A stretch of 63,094 nucleotides of DNA, taken from positions 1 to 63,094 of the IMG/VR virus record IMGVR_UViG_3300025913_000004; one strand, given 5' to 3'. Position numbers and translations under genes: made by a program. The notes beneath the pieces are model-generated. The model searched no databases and had not been told where the DNA came from. It saw nothing but the letters and a program-made list of their open reading frames with translations. This document shows, piece after piece, positions 7,699 through 14,558 of the stretch (its first letter is position 1; every line of letters begins with the position of its first letter). The DNA is from a virus.

Positions 7699-7733
7699 CT
7701 GGCACCCGCCCGGGTGCCAGTAGGGCCATTGTA
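7699..7733 (-). promoter_or_regulatory. Promoter (TACAAT) plus leader hairpin
   Basis: Minus-strand -10 TACAAT at 7733-7728 without an obvious -35. It is followed by a perfect 10-bp hairpin CTGGCACCCG (7699-7708) / CGGGTGCCAG (7711-7720), then the ribosome site of the 86-aa gene. The hairpin could also terminate transcription from the 220-aa gene, but no T-run follows. Confidence 0.5.
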
Positions 7734-7769
7734 GGCGGGGAGTTAATCCGCGCCTAGCGCTGATTTGTA

Positions 7770-8432
7770 TCAGTGCAGCTTGCTGCGATCCGGCGGCTGA
7801 TGGATGATGCCCATCTTCTCCAGCGCCTCCTTCATCTCCTTGAACTCCGGATGCGCTTCGGCCTTGGCGTTGGTGGACTCCATGCGAGAGAGGAACTCGT
7901 GCATGTCTCGCGGCGGATCCGTGTAGATGTTGTTCTCTTCATCCTTGATGCCCATCTCCTTCAGCTCCTGCATCAGATCCTGACGACGATCCAGCAGCGC
8001 GTCGATGTAGCGCCAAGGTTCGGGGTTGATGCCGTCACGCAGCAGATCCTTCTGCTCCTTGCCCGTGATCTGCGTGAAGCCACCCTGGTCCCTGGCGTCG
8101 CGCAGAAGCTCGGACATCTGACTGGCGCCTTCGTAGTCCCAGCGGTTGACGCCATCCAGATCGTTGCTGACGTGAGCGAGGTTGCCACCGCCGCCGAGCT
8201 TGATGGGGCCTTCGGTGTGGAGATACATCTTGGGGCCGAGCCTGACCAGCCAGCAGTACACGTTGCGAGCCTTGCCCGCGTTGCTGGGATCGTCCTTGTC
8301 CCAGGCGTTCTCGGGATCACGCTCACTAGCGATCTCCGAGTCGAGGAATGCCATCTCCTTCGCGATGCCCGCCAGCCGCAGGAAGTTGGCCAGCCGGGTA
8401 ATGTCCTTGAGCATGTCGTTGAGATTGTCCAT
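7770..8432 (-). CDS. Hypothetical helical protein (220 aa)
   Basis: ATG at 8432 with GGAG seven bases upstream; a longer in-frame start at 8474 lies inside the upstream terminator. The protein is hydrophilic, largely helical and rich in Asp/Glu/Met. It has no recognisable catalytic motif, signal or membrane segment. One aromatic stretch (NVYCWLVRLGPKMYLHTEG) may form a beta core. Function unknown. Confidence 0.85.
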   Translation of the reverse strand: MDNLNDMLKDITRLANFLRLAGIAKEMAFLDSEIASERDPENAWDKDDPSNAGKARNVYCWLVRLGPKMYLHTEGPIKLGGGGNLAHVSNDLDGVNRWDYEGASQMSELLRDARDQGGFTQITGKEQKDLLRDGINPEPWRYIDALLDRRQDLMQELKEMGIKDEENNIYTDPPRDMHEFLSRMESTNAKAEAHPEFKEMKEALEKMGIIHQPPDRSKLH

Positions 8433-8458
8433 GATTTGCTCCGTTAAGTAAGAAGAAA

Positions 8459-8486
8459 GGCCCGCGACCTTCACAGGTGGCGGGCC
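8459..8486 (-). terminator. Intrinsic terminator
   Basis: GGCCCGC (8459-8465) pairs with GCGGGCC (8480-8486). On the minus strand TTTCTTCTTACTT follows. It sits just after the 162-aa gene. Confidence 0.75.
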
Positions 8487-8520
8487 TCAGGGGTGCGCGC
8501 TCTCTGCCAGAGCGGCTGGA

Positions 8521-9009
8521 TCAGGCGGGGCTGCCGAAGAGCTGGTCGAGCATCGCCTCGAACTGCGCGTCGTCGTCGCCCTGGCCGGACGGGTCGCCGT
8601 CCTGGAAGCGGTCGTCGGTGTCCAGGCTGTCGCGTTCCTGCACCAGCGCGTCGGCGTAGGTCATGGCGCGCAGGCCGGCGGCGGAGGGGTCGTCGACGCC
8701 GAAGTTCTTCATGTCGTCCTGCACGGCGTTCAGCACGTCCTGGATCACGGAGCTGTCCCAGCGGGACGCTTCTTCCAGCGTGAAGGCGGGCTCGTACTTC
8801 TGCCCGCCGGAGTCCTGCACCTCGTCGTCCGTGGAGACGCGGATGTAGAACCCGCCGGCGTCGGCCCAGATCACGCTGTCGGCAGCGGCGTCGGGCGTCA
8901 GGTTGTTGATCTGCTTCTGGCGGGTGCCCGCCGTGGTGCCGAGCGCGAGGGCGATCGCCGGGCCGAGCGTCAGCGCGTCGATGGTCTTGTGCTTGTGGGT
9001 CTTGGCCAA
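8521..9009 (-). CDS. Hypothetical acidic protein (162 aa), TTG start
   Basis: TTG at 9009 with GGAG seven bases upstream. A basic N-terminus (KTHKHKT) is followed by a small hydrophobic segment and a very acidic, Gln/Asp-rich C-terminus (DGDPSGQGDDDAQFEAML). Base composition is more GC-rich than the flanking genes. It is enclosed by its own promoter/hairpin and terminator, so it may be a separately controlled single-gene unit. Function unknown. Confidence 0.8.
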   Translation of the reverse strand: MAKTHKHKTIDALTLGPAIALALGTTAGTRQKQINNLTPDAAADSVIWADAGGFYIRVSTDDEVQDSGGQKYEPAFTLEEASRWDSSVIQDVLNAVQDDMKNFGVDDPSAAGLRAMTYADALVQERDSLDTDDRFQDGDPSGQGDDDAQFEAMLDQLFGSPA

Positions 9010-9041
9010 GATTTGGCTCCTTCAGGTTGGGTTGATGGCTA

Positions 9042-9076
9042 CCTAGCCACACCAGCTAGGCAGTGGTGTTACTGTA
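9042..9076 (-). promoter_or_regulatory. Promoter (TACAGT) plus leader hairpin
   Basis: Minus-strand -10 TACAGT at 9076-9071. Downstream is hairpin CCTAGC (9042-9047) / GCTAGG (9055-9060), then GGAG and the TTG start at 9009. Same promoter-hairpin-SD layout as elsewhere in this arm; the -35 is weak. Confidence 0.45.
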
Positions 9077-9129
9077 AGGCGCAGATAGTTGGAGTGGGGT
9101 GGAAATTGTTAGTGGATGCTACTCGCCGC

Positions 9130-9630
9130 TCATTTCTTCTGATCCTTCGGCCAGCCAGCTTTCACCAGCTCGTTCACCACGTTAGCCACTACAGGTAGTG
9201 TGCGCACGGCGGTGGGCTGGTCTGCGGGCAGGTACTTGGCGAACTCGGGCATGGCCTCCTTCAACATCTTCACAGTCGTGACGCTATACGCTACCGAGCG
9301 CAGCTTTTCAGTGAGCGCTCGCCGAGAATCTCTCTGCGCATCCCTCTTGTTCACCAGCTCCTTTAACTCGGGCACTTCACGGACCTTATTGTGATAGACA
9401 TCTTTATCCGTCCAACCACGCGGGCTGGGGATAGTAGAGCCGTAGATCGTAGTGGTCTCCACGAATCCGTTGGATTCCTTGTCCTCCCACGCTTTCTTTA
9501 CGACAGGTGGAACAAGCGATAAGGCAGCCTTTACGGCCGCCTTACGAATCTGCTCGTCGTAGTCCATTTGTGGAACATCATCCATCACCTGACGCACGAA
9601 GGCGTCTCTCATCGTGTTCGTTAACTTCAC
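9130..9630 (-). CDS. Nmad5-like protein, possible nucleotide-modification factor (166 aa)
   Basis: GTG at 9630. The N-terminus MKLTNTMRDAFVRQVMDDVP resembles the start of phage Nmad5 (nucleotide modification associated domain 5) proteins as I remember them: an LTN, an M/IR and a basic helix. A long helical middle and a basic Lys-rich C-terminus follow. If the family call is right it belongs with the base-modification genes at 55799-58501. I cannot run the profile search, so the family is tentative; the coding call itself is solid. Confidence 0.75.
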   Translation of the reverse strand: MKLTNTMRDAFVRQVMDDVPQMDYDEQIRKAAVKAALSLVPPVVKKAWEDKESNGFVETTTIYGSTIPSPRGWTDKDVYHNKVREVPELKELVNKRDAQRDSRRALTEKLRSVAYSVTTVKMLKEAMPEFAKYLPADQPTAVRTLPVVANVVNELVKAGWPKDQKK

Positions 9631-9646
9631 TTAGTTCCTTTCAGTC

Positions 9647-9841
9647 TTACTTGAACGCCCACCACGCAGCGAGTGCCAGCAGCCCAACGATCAACGCTGC
9701 GCCCGCGCCGGCCAGCACGTAGCCCCGGGGTTCCACTTCGTACGAGTCGACGAAGTCGTCCCAGTCTTCTTCCGGAGTGAAGATCTCCGTGTTCTTCGGA
9801 AGATTCAAGATCTCCTCGGAAGTCATGCCTTCAGTATTCAC
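9647..9841 (-). CDS. C-terminally anchored membrane protein (64 aa)
   Basis: GTG at 9841 overlaps the upstream stop (GTGA) and has GGAG six bases upstream; ATG 9826 is the alternative. Residues 1-38 are acidic and soluble. Residues about 41-62 form one transmembrane helix (YVLAGAGAALIVGLLALAAW). Probably an inner-membrane tail-anchored peptide of unknown role. Confidence 0.7.
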   Translation of the reverse strand: MNTEGMTSEEILNLPKNTEIFTPEEDWDDFVDSYEVEPRGYVLAGAGAALIVGLLALAAWWAFK

Positions 9842-10200
9842 TCTAAGCTCCTTCTGGGCCGACGGCCCGTTTTCAACTCATCTGCGGCGGCAGGATCCCA
9901 ATCCTGCCACCATTCGTTGGGAAGATGATCTGCCCAATGCGGCAGGTATTCCCTTGGAAAAATCAATCCGCGAAATCTAATCTCGCGGACTACCTGCAAG
10001 AATCTTTGCTCTATCCAACCGAGCTTGTTATAGAAAAAGAACAGATTTCCTCTGGGGGTGATGGTGTACTGCTGCGGCAGCGCAGTCGTGTAGCCACGAT
10101 CGTAGTACGTGGCTGCGAGCCGTACGATCTTAATGCACGAGTCGTACTCGTCAATCAACTGTCTGGCAGTCAGCAGGCAGACCGGCTTCAAGTTGATCAT
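9838..10200 (-). CDS. Hypothetical protein (120 aa)
   Basis: ATG at 10200. Rich in aromatic residues (NLFFFYNKLGWIEQRFL; HWADHLPNEWWQDW) with a basic C-terminus. Its start lies inside the end of the next upstream gene (50 bp overlap in another frame). No family recognised. Confidence 0.75.
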   Translation of the reverse strand: MINLKPVCLLTARQLIDEYDSCIKIVRLAATYYDRGYTTALPQQYTITPRGNLFFFYNKLGWIEQRFLQVVREIRFRGLIFPREYLPHWADHLPNEWWQDWDPAAADELKTGRRPRRSLE

Positions 10201-10471
10201 GATCTTCCTCCCCCAAATCGGGCAACGGGAGCAGCAGATTGTCGTTCTGATACGGAATATCCATCTCCTTGTACCCGTACAGCGGGTGATTCATTATGAT
10301 GTGGAAATTGGTATCCGTGCGCCAGACAGGTTCGGTCAGTATCAGGTTAGCGAAACCCACCACCTCGCGCAATTCTTCAGTCGTGGCCAGCTCCAGCACG
10401 GTACAGACCCTGCCCTCGTTGCCTGACACTGACCGCACGCAGATGGCGCGGTCGCCTTTCTTGCAGTTCAT
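10151..10471 (-). CDS. SH3/KOW-like phage protein, distant relative of the 2864-3726 trio (106 aa)
   Basis: ATG at 10471 overlaps the preceding stop (ATGA). The start MNCKKGDRAICVRSVSGNEG followed by RVCTVLEL matches the pattern KKGDxxxxxxxxxNxGxxxxIL of the tandem trio. The tail is acidic. Probably a dispersed member of the same family. Function unknown. Confidence 0.8.
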   Translation of the reverse strand: MNCKKGDRAICVRSVSGNEGRVCTVLELATTEELREVVGFANLILTEPVWRTDTNFHIIMNHPLYGYKEMDIPYQNDNLLLPLPDLGEEDHDQLEAGLPADCQTVD

Positions 10472-10755
10472 ACTCCCCACTCCTCTGCAATGTCTGCGGC
10501 GAACAGCAACCACGCGTATCGCGCAGCCTGCCGCACAGGACCCGCTGGGAATTCATTGAACTGACTGGTAGACCAGGTCAGGACCCCCAACTCTTCAAGA
10601 AAGACACCCCAGTTCTTGTTGAAGTCCTTTGACCAGTAGACTGCGTCGCAGGAGTACATATATCTGCCATCGTTGCCGTAGGCGTACTCACCTTCGCCGT
10701 CCCACAGGTAGTATTCCGCCGCCTGTCTCAGCGTCTCTGCGATAGTCAGTGACAT
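10468..10755 (-). CDS. Hypothetical protein (95 aa)
   Basis: ATG at 10755 overlaps the end of the lipoprotein gene. Acidic and aromatic (YYLWDGEGEYAYGNDGRYMY), with a Trp/Phe-rich second half. Probably a small globular protein. Function unknown. Confidence 0.75.
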   Translation of the reverse strand: MSLTIAETLRQAAEYYLWDGEGEYAYGNDGRYMYSCDAVYWSKDFNKNWGVFLEELGVLTWSTSQFNEFPAGPVRQAARYAWLLFAADIAEEWGV

Positions 10756-10949
10756 ACCGCGCTCGCTTGGCAGTGCACGGGCTGGGTAGTAGCGGTGCGG
10801 CCGGGGTCGGCGCCGAACGCCACGGCCACTTCCTGCGTGGTCTGCGGGTTGGGATCGACGGAATCCCCTTCGGGGCTTCCTCCTCCACAGCCGGTGAGCA
10901 GCGCGGCGCAGCACGCTGCGAAAATCACGATGGTGACATACGTCTTCAT
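10746..10949 (-). CDS. Small lipoprotein (67 aa)
   Basis: ATG at 10949 with AAGGAG upstream. A signal peptide (KTYVTIVIFAACCAALLTGC) ends in lipobox LLTGC, lipid Cys about residue 20, followed by a short Gly/Pro/Thr-rich domain with two further Cys. Likely anchored in the envelope. A superinfection-exclusion or spanin-like role is possible, but nothing specific shows it. Confidence 0.8.
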   Translation of the reverse strand: MKTYVTIVIFAACCAALLTGCGGGSPEGDSVDPNPQTTQEVAVAFGADPGRTATTQPVHCQASAVCH

Positions 10950-10959
10950 GACAAACTCC

Positions 10960-11130
10960 TTACACAGGGGGGTTTTGAAAAGCTTCGAGGATGGAGATCA
11001 CGGCCAGCACGTCCACGCCGAGCACAGCGCCCATGCACATGGTCATGATAGATCGTGGGTTCTTGCAGTATTCACGGTGGAATACCCACGCTACCCAGCA
11101 CGTGATCCAGACGGAGAGGATCAGAAACAC
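10960..11130 (-). CDS. Small membrane protein, GTG start (56 aa)
   Basis: GTG at 11130 follows GGGAGG. Two hydrophobic segments (VFLILSVWITCWVAWVF; MGAVLGVDVLAVISIL) predict two membrane spans with a short basic loop between. Overlaps the preceding membrane-protein gene by 10 bp. Function unknown. Confidence 0.65.
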   Translation of the reverse strand: MFLILSVWITCWVAWVFHREYCKNPRSIMTMCMGAVLGVDVLAVISILEAFQNPPV

Positions 11131-11294
11131 GGCCACCTCCCGTCGATCAGGCAGACCGCCACGTTCGCGACGATGAGCGCCAGACACGCAACACCGACGA
11201 TGAAGCCGAACCAGTTCTTCTCTTCGAAGTTCCTGACCGTGGCCCAGCCGATGAAGCACGTGACGATGAGAGCAAGCAGGTCGTATGCGAGCAT
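11121..11294 (-). CDS. Small membrane protein (57 aa)
   Basis: ATG at 11294 with AGGAG nine bases upstream. Two hydrophobic segments (LLALIVTCFIGWATV; FGFIVGVACLALIVANVAV) predict two membrane spans. First of three consecutive membrane/lipoprotein genes. Function unknown. Confidence 0.65.
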   Translation of the reverse strand: MLAYDLLALIVTCFIGWATVRNFEEKNWFGFIVGVACLALIVANVAVCLIDGRWPCF

Positions 11295-11308
11295 TGTGGC
11301 GCTCCTGT

Positions 11309-11330
11309 TGTTGCAAGCAACTACAGTGTA
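11309..11330 (-). promoter_or_regulatory. Candidate promoter (TACACT) with short leader hairpin
   Basis: Minus-strand TACACT at 11330-11325 lies at the very end of the 68-aa gene. It is followed by GTTGC/GCAAC arms and the ribosome site of the 57-aa gene. Would drive the membrane-protein group. Confidence 0.4.
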
Positions 11331-11527
11331 GCCCTCGGCTGCAGTCCGATGGTTAGGGGTTTTACCAGTGTGTAATCACCGTCAAGGGTGATTACACGCG
11401 TGCCGTCGTCATCTACGATGACACCCTCGACTTGAAGAAACCGCTTGTTCTCGTCATACCCCTCCACGCGGGTGAGGTTCAGTCGTTCGTTGTGGCTGCG
11501 AATGCGCCAGTGGGTGAGTGTTTTCAT
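11321..11527 (-). CDS. Hypothetical small beta protein (68 aa)
   Basis: ATG at 11527 with AAGGAG nine bases upstream, overlapping the previous stop (ATGA). Alternating hydrophobic strands (RFLQVEGVIVDDDGTRVITLDGDYTLV cut as short strands) suggest a small beta fold. Function unknown. Confidence 0.75.
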   Translation of the reverse strand: MKTLTHWRIRSHNERLNLTRVEGYDENKRFLQVEGVIVDDDGTRVITLDGDYTLVKPLTIGLQPRATL

Positions 11528-11952
11528 TTGTAGAACTCCTTCACTTCTTCGTTGCTCATGGGGCGCCACAGGTCACCCGGCAAGGCGGGTATGGGCTGGT
11601 AGGGCGCGTCCAGGGCGCGCCAACCCCCCTGCGACCACGCTGCGGGCTTTTGCACCGGGCTGTAGCACCTACGGTACCAGCAGTGCTTTTTGATGCTCGT
11701 ATGGGGCGCGGGCTGGGTGTCAACCGACACCCAGCGTCCGTGATCGTACGGATACGCAGTCCTCAGGATCTGAAGAATCACCAGGTCAGCGTTTGCGCCG
11801 CTCTGGTCCGCGATACACCGAGCGGCGCTCAGGGTTAGATTGTACAAGAGTCTCGGGGGAATCAGGGTCACGTCTAGCGGCTTGTTCCCGTGCAGTGCGC
11901 AGTTCATCTCGCGCAGCAGGTCTTGCACGCGCGTGAGCAAGGATGTATTCAC
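11524..11952 (-). CDS. Hypothetical protein (142 aa)
   Basis: GTG at 11952 in a GTGA overlap with the 53-aa gene. The N-terminal half is helical with an ARCIADQSGA segment; the second half is Trp/Pro-rich (KKHCWYRRCYSP). An alternative GTG frame from 11986 covers the same bases, but this frame fits the overlap chain better. Function unknown. Confidence 0.7.
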   Translation of the reverse strand: MNTSLLTRVQDLLREMNCALHGNKPLDVTLIPPRLLYNLTLSAARCIADQSGANADLVILQILRTAYPYDHGRWVSVDTQPAPHTSIKKHCWYRRCYSPVQKPAAWSQGGWRALDAPYQPIPALPGDLWRPMSNEEVKEFYK

Positions 11953-12110
11953 GGGTTGGCACTTTCGGATCTTTTGGATACTTCACTTCTGAGATCCCTA
12001 GAAGAGTCTTGTTGAGCCCTCCACTCGCGTTCGCACTTCATGATTCCGTAGAGCCCCATAACCACGGTTATGAAACACAGCAGCCAAATGAATGCGACAC
12101 ACCAGTGCAT
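11949..12110 (-). CDS. Small single-span membrane protein (53 aa)
   Basis: ATG at 12110 with GGAGG six bases upstream. Residues 3-23 are a transmembrane helix (WCVAFIWLLCFITVVMGLYG), followed by a charged tail. It ends in GTGA with the next gene. Function unknown. Confidence 0.65.
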   Translation of the reverse strand: MHWCVAFIWLLCFITVVMGLYGIMKCEREWRAQQDSSRDLRSEVSKRSESANP

Positions 12111-12142
12111 TGAGTCCTCCGCTCCTCTAAGGTGTCAGTCTC

Positions 12143-12268
12143 TTACTTCTGGTTCTCGCGCTCTTCCAGCCGCATGCCGGACCATTGCACCAGCGCGAAC
12201 GCCAGCCACGGCAGCGTGAACACCGCCAGCCAGATGAGGTCGACAGTGCTGATGAGTTCATCGTTCAT
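12143..12268 (-). CDS. Small single-span membrane protein (41 aa)
   Basis: ATG at 12268 with AAGGAG seven bases upstream. Residues about 9-30 are hydrophobic (VDLIWLAVFTLPWLAFALV), then a basic/acidic tail (MRLEERENQK). The leader carries a small GCCC/CGGGC-type hairpin. Function unknown. Confidence 0.6.
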   Translation of the reverse strand: MNDELISTVDLIWLAVFTLPWLAFALVQWSGMRLEERENQK

Positions 12269-12336
12269 AACGTTCTCCTTAGCGCCCGGGGGTGGGCAGT
12301 TACAGGCTACCACGGGATTGGGTCAGGTGGTATCAG

Positions 12337-12543
12337 TTACACCTTGCGGATGATGTCCAGCTGGGTGCAGCTGACGATGCCGTCGTGGTCGTTGCGGGTG
12401 CGATCTGGGATCACAATGCGCGCGTCGTACAGCGGCTGCGAGCCTTGATAGGCAGCGATGATCTCAGCCCGCTGTTCGGGCAGACCACAGAGAGGGTCTG
12501 CCCGCAGCAGTACTAGATCACCTACGGCGTAGGGTGGGGTCAC
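12337..12543 (-). CDS. SH3/KOW-like small protein (68 aa)
   Basis: GTG at 12543 overlaps the preceding stop (GTGA). The start PPYAVGDLVLLRADP resembles the GDLV-type first strand of the SH3/KOW family in this genome. It is short, with no acidic tail. Function unknown. Confidence 0.7.
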   Translation of the reverse strand: MTPPYAVGDLVLLRADPLCGLPEQRAEIIAAYQGSQPLYDARIVIPDRTRNDHDGIVSCTQLDIIRKV

Positions 12544-12788
12544 AGCTGGTCGAGCCCTTCGTACGCCTCGTCGTCCATGGGAACCCGACCACCCGCGTCG
12601 CGACGGGCTTGACGCGCGGCGGCGGCTGCCAGCTCATGCCTGCGCTTGGCGGCGGCGCGGGCCTGCTCGCTGGTGTACTGGTGCGCGTTGCCCGACCGAT
12701 GCGCCGCCTTGCCGCCCATGCTGGCGATCTCCTTGCGACGTTCGATGGAGAGCGTGGCAAAGCCACGGGGTTTGTTCTGCTCAGCCAT
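12540..12788 (-). CDS. KGG/GsiB-like stress-motif protein (82 aa)
   Basis: ATG at 12788 overlaps the previous stop. The core (KPRGFATLSIERRKEIASMG then GKAAHRSGNAH) resembles the KGG / GsiB-CON-10 repeat pattern of bacterial stress proteins (G-F-A, R-x-I-A-x-x-G-G-x-A-x-H). The remainder is a basic Ala/Arg helix. Such motifs are intrinsically disordered, DNA- or membrane-associated and common in phages. The function here is unknown. Confidence 0.8.
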   Translation of the reverse strand: MAEQNKPRGFATLSIERRKEIASMGGKAAHRSGNAHQYTSEQARAAAKRRHELAAAAARQARRDAGGRVPMDDEAYEGLDQL

Positions 12789-13398
12789 GGCACAGCTCCA
12801 CCAGCTTCTGCGCGCGGGCTTCCACTTCCGGAGTGAACGTGAGCACTTCCACGCGCGGGAGCGCCGCGTCCAGGAAGCGCAGACCGGCTTCGAACACCTC
12901 GGCGTACTCGGCGTACTCGGCGTACTTGGCGGACTCGGCGGCGTACTCGGCGGACTTGGCGGCGGACTCGGCGGCGGACTCGGCGGCGTACTCGGCGGCG
13001 TACTCGGCGGACTTGGCGGCGTACTTGGCGGCGGCGTACTTGGCGACGTACTTGGCGGACGCGGCGGACGCGGCGGCGTACTTGGCGGTGATACGAGAGC
13101 ATTCTTCTGCGAAATCTGCCGCCAAGTACGCACGCCTGATCATCTCAGTGCGGTCTTCCGTCGTGCTGCCCATGGCGCGTTCGATGAACGGGATCAGCCG
13201 CTGACGCTGTTCGTCATTGGCCATGTCGTTCAGCCTGATCGCGATGGGCCGCACCGTGACGCACACGCAGGGAGATCTGTCCGTGATCTGGGGCTCACCG
13301 TTGAGGTAGGCGATCACATTCATGAAGCAGCCCTGACCGGTCTTGTCGGTGTCGTCATGACTGCTACTGAGCAGTTTGATGGGTTGGATGTTGAGCAC
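12781..13398 (-). CDS. Protein with an Ala-Glu/Lys-Tyr-Ala low-complexity helix (205 aa)
   Basis: GTG at 13398 with AGGAG eight bases upstream. The N-terminal 100 residues are an ordinary globular-looking region (TVRPIAIRLNDMANDEQRQ). Residues about 103-167 are a repeat tract of AKYAA, AEYAA and AESAA units, expected to form one long charged helix. About 35 normal residues end the protein. The tract is encoded by near-perfect short DNA repeats, which also open long but unlikely frames on other strands. Repeat number may vary between relatives. Function unknown. Confidence 0.8.
   Translation of the reverse strand: MLNIQPIKLLSSSHDDTDKTGQGCFMNVIAYLNGEPQITDRSPCVCVTVRPIAIRLNDMANDEQRQRLIPFIERAMGSTTEDRTEMIRRAYLAADFAEECSRITAKYAAASAASAKYVAKYAAAKYAAKSAEYAAEYAAESAAESAAKSAEYAAESAKYAEYAEYAEVFEAGLRFLDAALPRVEVLTFTPEVEARAQKLVELCHG
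12895..13090. repeat. Tandem low-complexity repeat tract
   Basis: About 200 bases built from units such as gcggcgtactcg, gcggacttggcg and gcggactcggcg. It encodes the Ala/Tyr/Glu/Lys helix of the 205-aa protein. Likely prone to slippage. Confidence 0.8.
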
Positions 13399-13425
13399 TT
13401 AAATACTCCTAGTGAATTAATGAAC

Positions 13426-13447
13426 ACAGCCCTGCGCGCAGGGCTGT
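13426..13447 (-). promoter_or_regulatory. Leader hairpin of the 205-aa gene
   Basis: Perfect inverted repeat of 11-bp arms (ACAGCCCTGCG / CGCAGGGCTGT) between the promoter -10 at 13451 and the ribosome site. Confidence 0.6.
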
Positions 13448-13450
13448 TGT

Positions 13451-13478
13451 ATTGTAGGGCACCGACTAGTCGGTGCCC
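13451..13478 (-). promoter_or_regulatory. Promoter with an overlapping palindromic operator
   Basis: Minus-strand -10 TACAAT (13456-13451). Directly upstream, over the expected spacer and -35, is a perfect palindrome with 11-bp arms (GGGCACCGACT / AGTCGGTGCCC, 13457-13478). No consensus -35 exists, so the palindrome may bind an activator or repressor dimer. Confidence 0.55.
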
Positions 13479-13491
13479 TAGCAAGGAATTG

Positions 13492-13734
13492 TTACAGCCG
13501 ACGTGCGGTGTAGCCGCTGGGCACGTCATCTTCAGACTGTAGCAGGGCAAATTCAGCCGATGCTCGCTCCCGATCTTCAAAGCAGAATCGCCTCTTCCAG
13601 CTGAACTCATCACATCCGAGGAAGATGCCTCGGGTGAACAGCAGCTCGCCCAGACAGGCCACGGTGCCGTCGGGCAGCAGGCGCACGGCCATGTACTCGC
13701 CGCGCAGCGTGGAGATGATCTCTTCTGTGGTCAT
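13492..13734 (-). CDS. Hypothetical protein (80 aa)
   Basis: ATG at 13734 overlaps the upstream stop (ATGA). A beta-rich pattern (EYMAVRLLPDGTVACLGELLF) with a later acidic helix. Part of the GTGA/ATGA overlap chain. Function unknown. Confidence 0.75.
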   Translation of the reverse strand: MTTEEIISTLRGEYMAVRLLPDGTVACLGELLFTRGIFLGCDEFSWKRRFCFEDRERASAEFALLQSEDDVPSGYTARRL

Positions 13735-13928
13735 GGATGAGTCAGCAGCGGGTCGTACGCCTGTCCCTGCTTGAAGAGATAGTTGAGGTATGCTGCGAGC
13801 GGTGTGGGGCCGTACCCAAAGCTCGTGCGGTACATCGGGCTCATGCACGCCCAGCCACGACCCGACTCGCTGAGCTTGCCGGGCTGGCTAAAGATGACGG
13901 GAGAGATGATGAGCTTGGGTTGGATCAC
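13731..13928 (-). CDS. Hypothetical protein, GTG start (65 aa)
   Basis: GTG at 13928 overlaps the upstream stop and has GAGGAG upstream. Contains IQPKLIISPVIFSQ and a Pro/Gly-Tyr-rich middle (YRTSFGYGPTPLAAYLNYLF). Function unknown. Confidence 0.65.
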   Translation of the reverse strand: MIQPKLIISPVIFSQPGKLSESGRGWACMSPMYRTSFGYGPTPLAAYLNYLFKQGQAYDPLLTHP

Positions 13929-14197
13929 AGCGGCAGCTCCTCGACGGTAGATCTTACCGGTGTACACCGGTAAGCAGCACGCGTGGACCCGTCCAGGTTG
14001 TGGACGTAGAAGTCCACGGCGTCCAGGGGCGGAGATTCCGGGTCCAGACCTGAGAGCACGACGTGCTCGGTCCAGTCGCTGGTGTGCAGGACCTGAGTCA
14101 GAACTGACTCAGGCTCGGCCAGATGCGCGCCGCTGCCAGTTCTCAAGAGGCAGTCGGCGTACTTGAGCAGCGCGGCGGAGAGGGTGGGGTCGATCAT
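13925..14197 (-). CDS. Hypothetical protein (90 aa)
   Basis: ATG at 14197 overlaps the upstream stop (ATGA). Helical N-terminus (PTLSAALLKYADCLLRTG) then a probably beta C-terminal part (AVDFYVHNLDGSTRAAYRC). Function unknown. Confidence 0.75.
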   Translation of the reverse strand: MIDPTLSAALLKYADCLLRTGSGAHLAEPESVLTQVLHTSDWTEHVVLSGLDPESPPLDAVDFYVHNLDGSTRAAYRCTPVRSTVEELPL

Positions 14198-14388
14198 TCC
14201 AGATCCTCCATCTTCATTTCCTTGACAGGGAAGGACTTCTCCACCACGGGGTAGCAGACGTCCTCCTGCGTGTCGATCACGATGTACAGGTTGGGATGCG
14301 TCAGCGCGCGGCGCATCACGTCGGGGTCGTTGGTGCCGCGCGGGATGATGTGACTGGCGATGTGGCAGATGTAGTAGCGGTACTTCAC
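14194..14388 (-). CDS. Tandem paralogue 3 of a VIDT-type small protein (64 aa)
   Basis: GTG at 14388 in a GTGA overlap. Shares the layout of its two upstream neighbours: an N-terminal basic-aromatic strand (KYRYYICHIAS), a GTN turn, a short helix and then YIVIDT. Three adjacent copies point to local duplication. Function unknown. Confidence 0.75.
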   Translation of the reverse strand: MKYRYYICHIASHIIPRGTNDPDVMRRALTHPNLYIVIDTQEDVCYPVVEKSFPVKEMKMEDLE

Positions 14389-14558
14389 GTCAGCTCCTTG
14401 ATGTCTTGGAACGCATCGTCGGGGCCGATTACCTGCGTGATGTCATTGTCGATCACCAGGTAGTCGTCCTCGTTGGCGAACTGGTACGCGGTGGCCGTCT
14501 GGTTGGTGGCGGCCACCTCGCCCGTGGGGAGGGAGATGATGTAGAAGCGCGGGGTCAC
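14385..14558 (-). CDS. Tandem paralogue 2 (57 aa), GTG start
   Basis: GTG at 14558 overlaps the upstream stop, with GGAG six bases upstream. RFYIISLPTGEVAATNQTA then YLVIDND matches the genes on both sides. Below common size cut-offs, so likely to be omitted by gene callers; it closes an otherwise odd 170-bp gap. Function unknown. Confidence 0.65.
   Translation of the reverse strand: MTPRFYIISLPTGEVAATNQTATAYQFANEDDYLVIDNDITQVIGPDDAFQDIKELT

Noticed and set aside
11786-11986. GTG frame of 66 codons ending in a basic RGPERR-type tail
   Set aside because: Covers the same bases as the 142-aa gene, which has the better GTGA coupling and continues the operon; the basic tail looks accidental.
12518-13542. 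Several long overlapping frames (Pro/Ser-rich, Leu/Gly-rich, Arg/Val-rich) on both strands
   Set aside because: All are translations of the same short DNA repeat tract. Only the frame with ordinary flanking sequence and a ribosome site (12781-13398) was kept, plus the independent gene 12540-12788.
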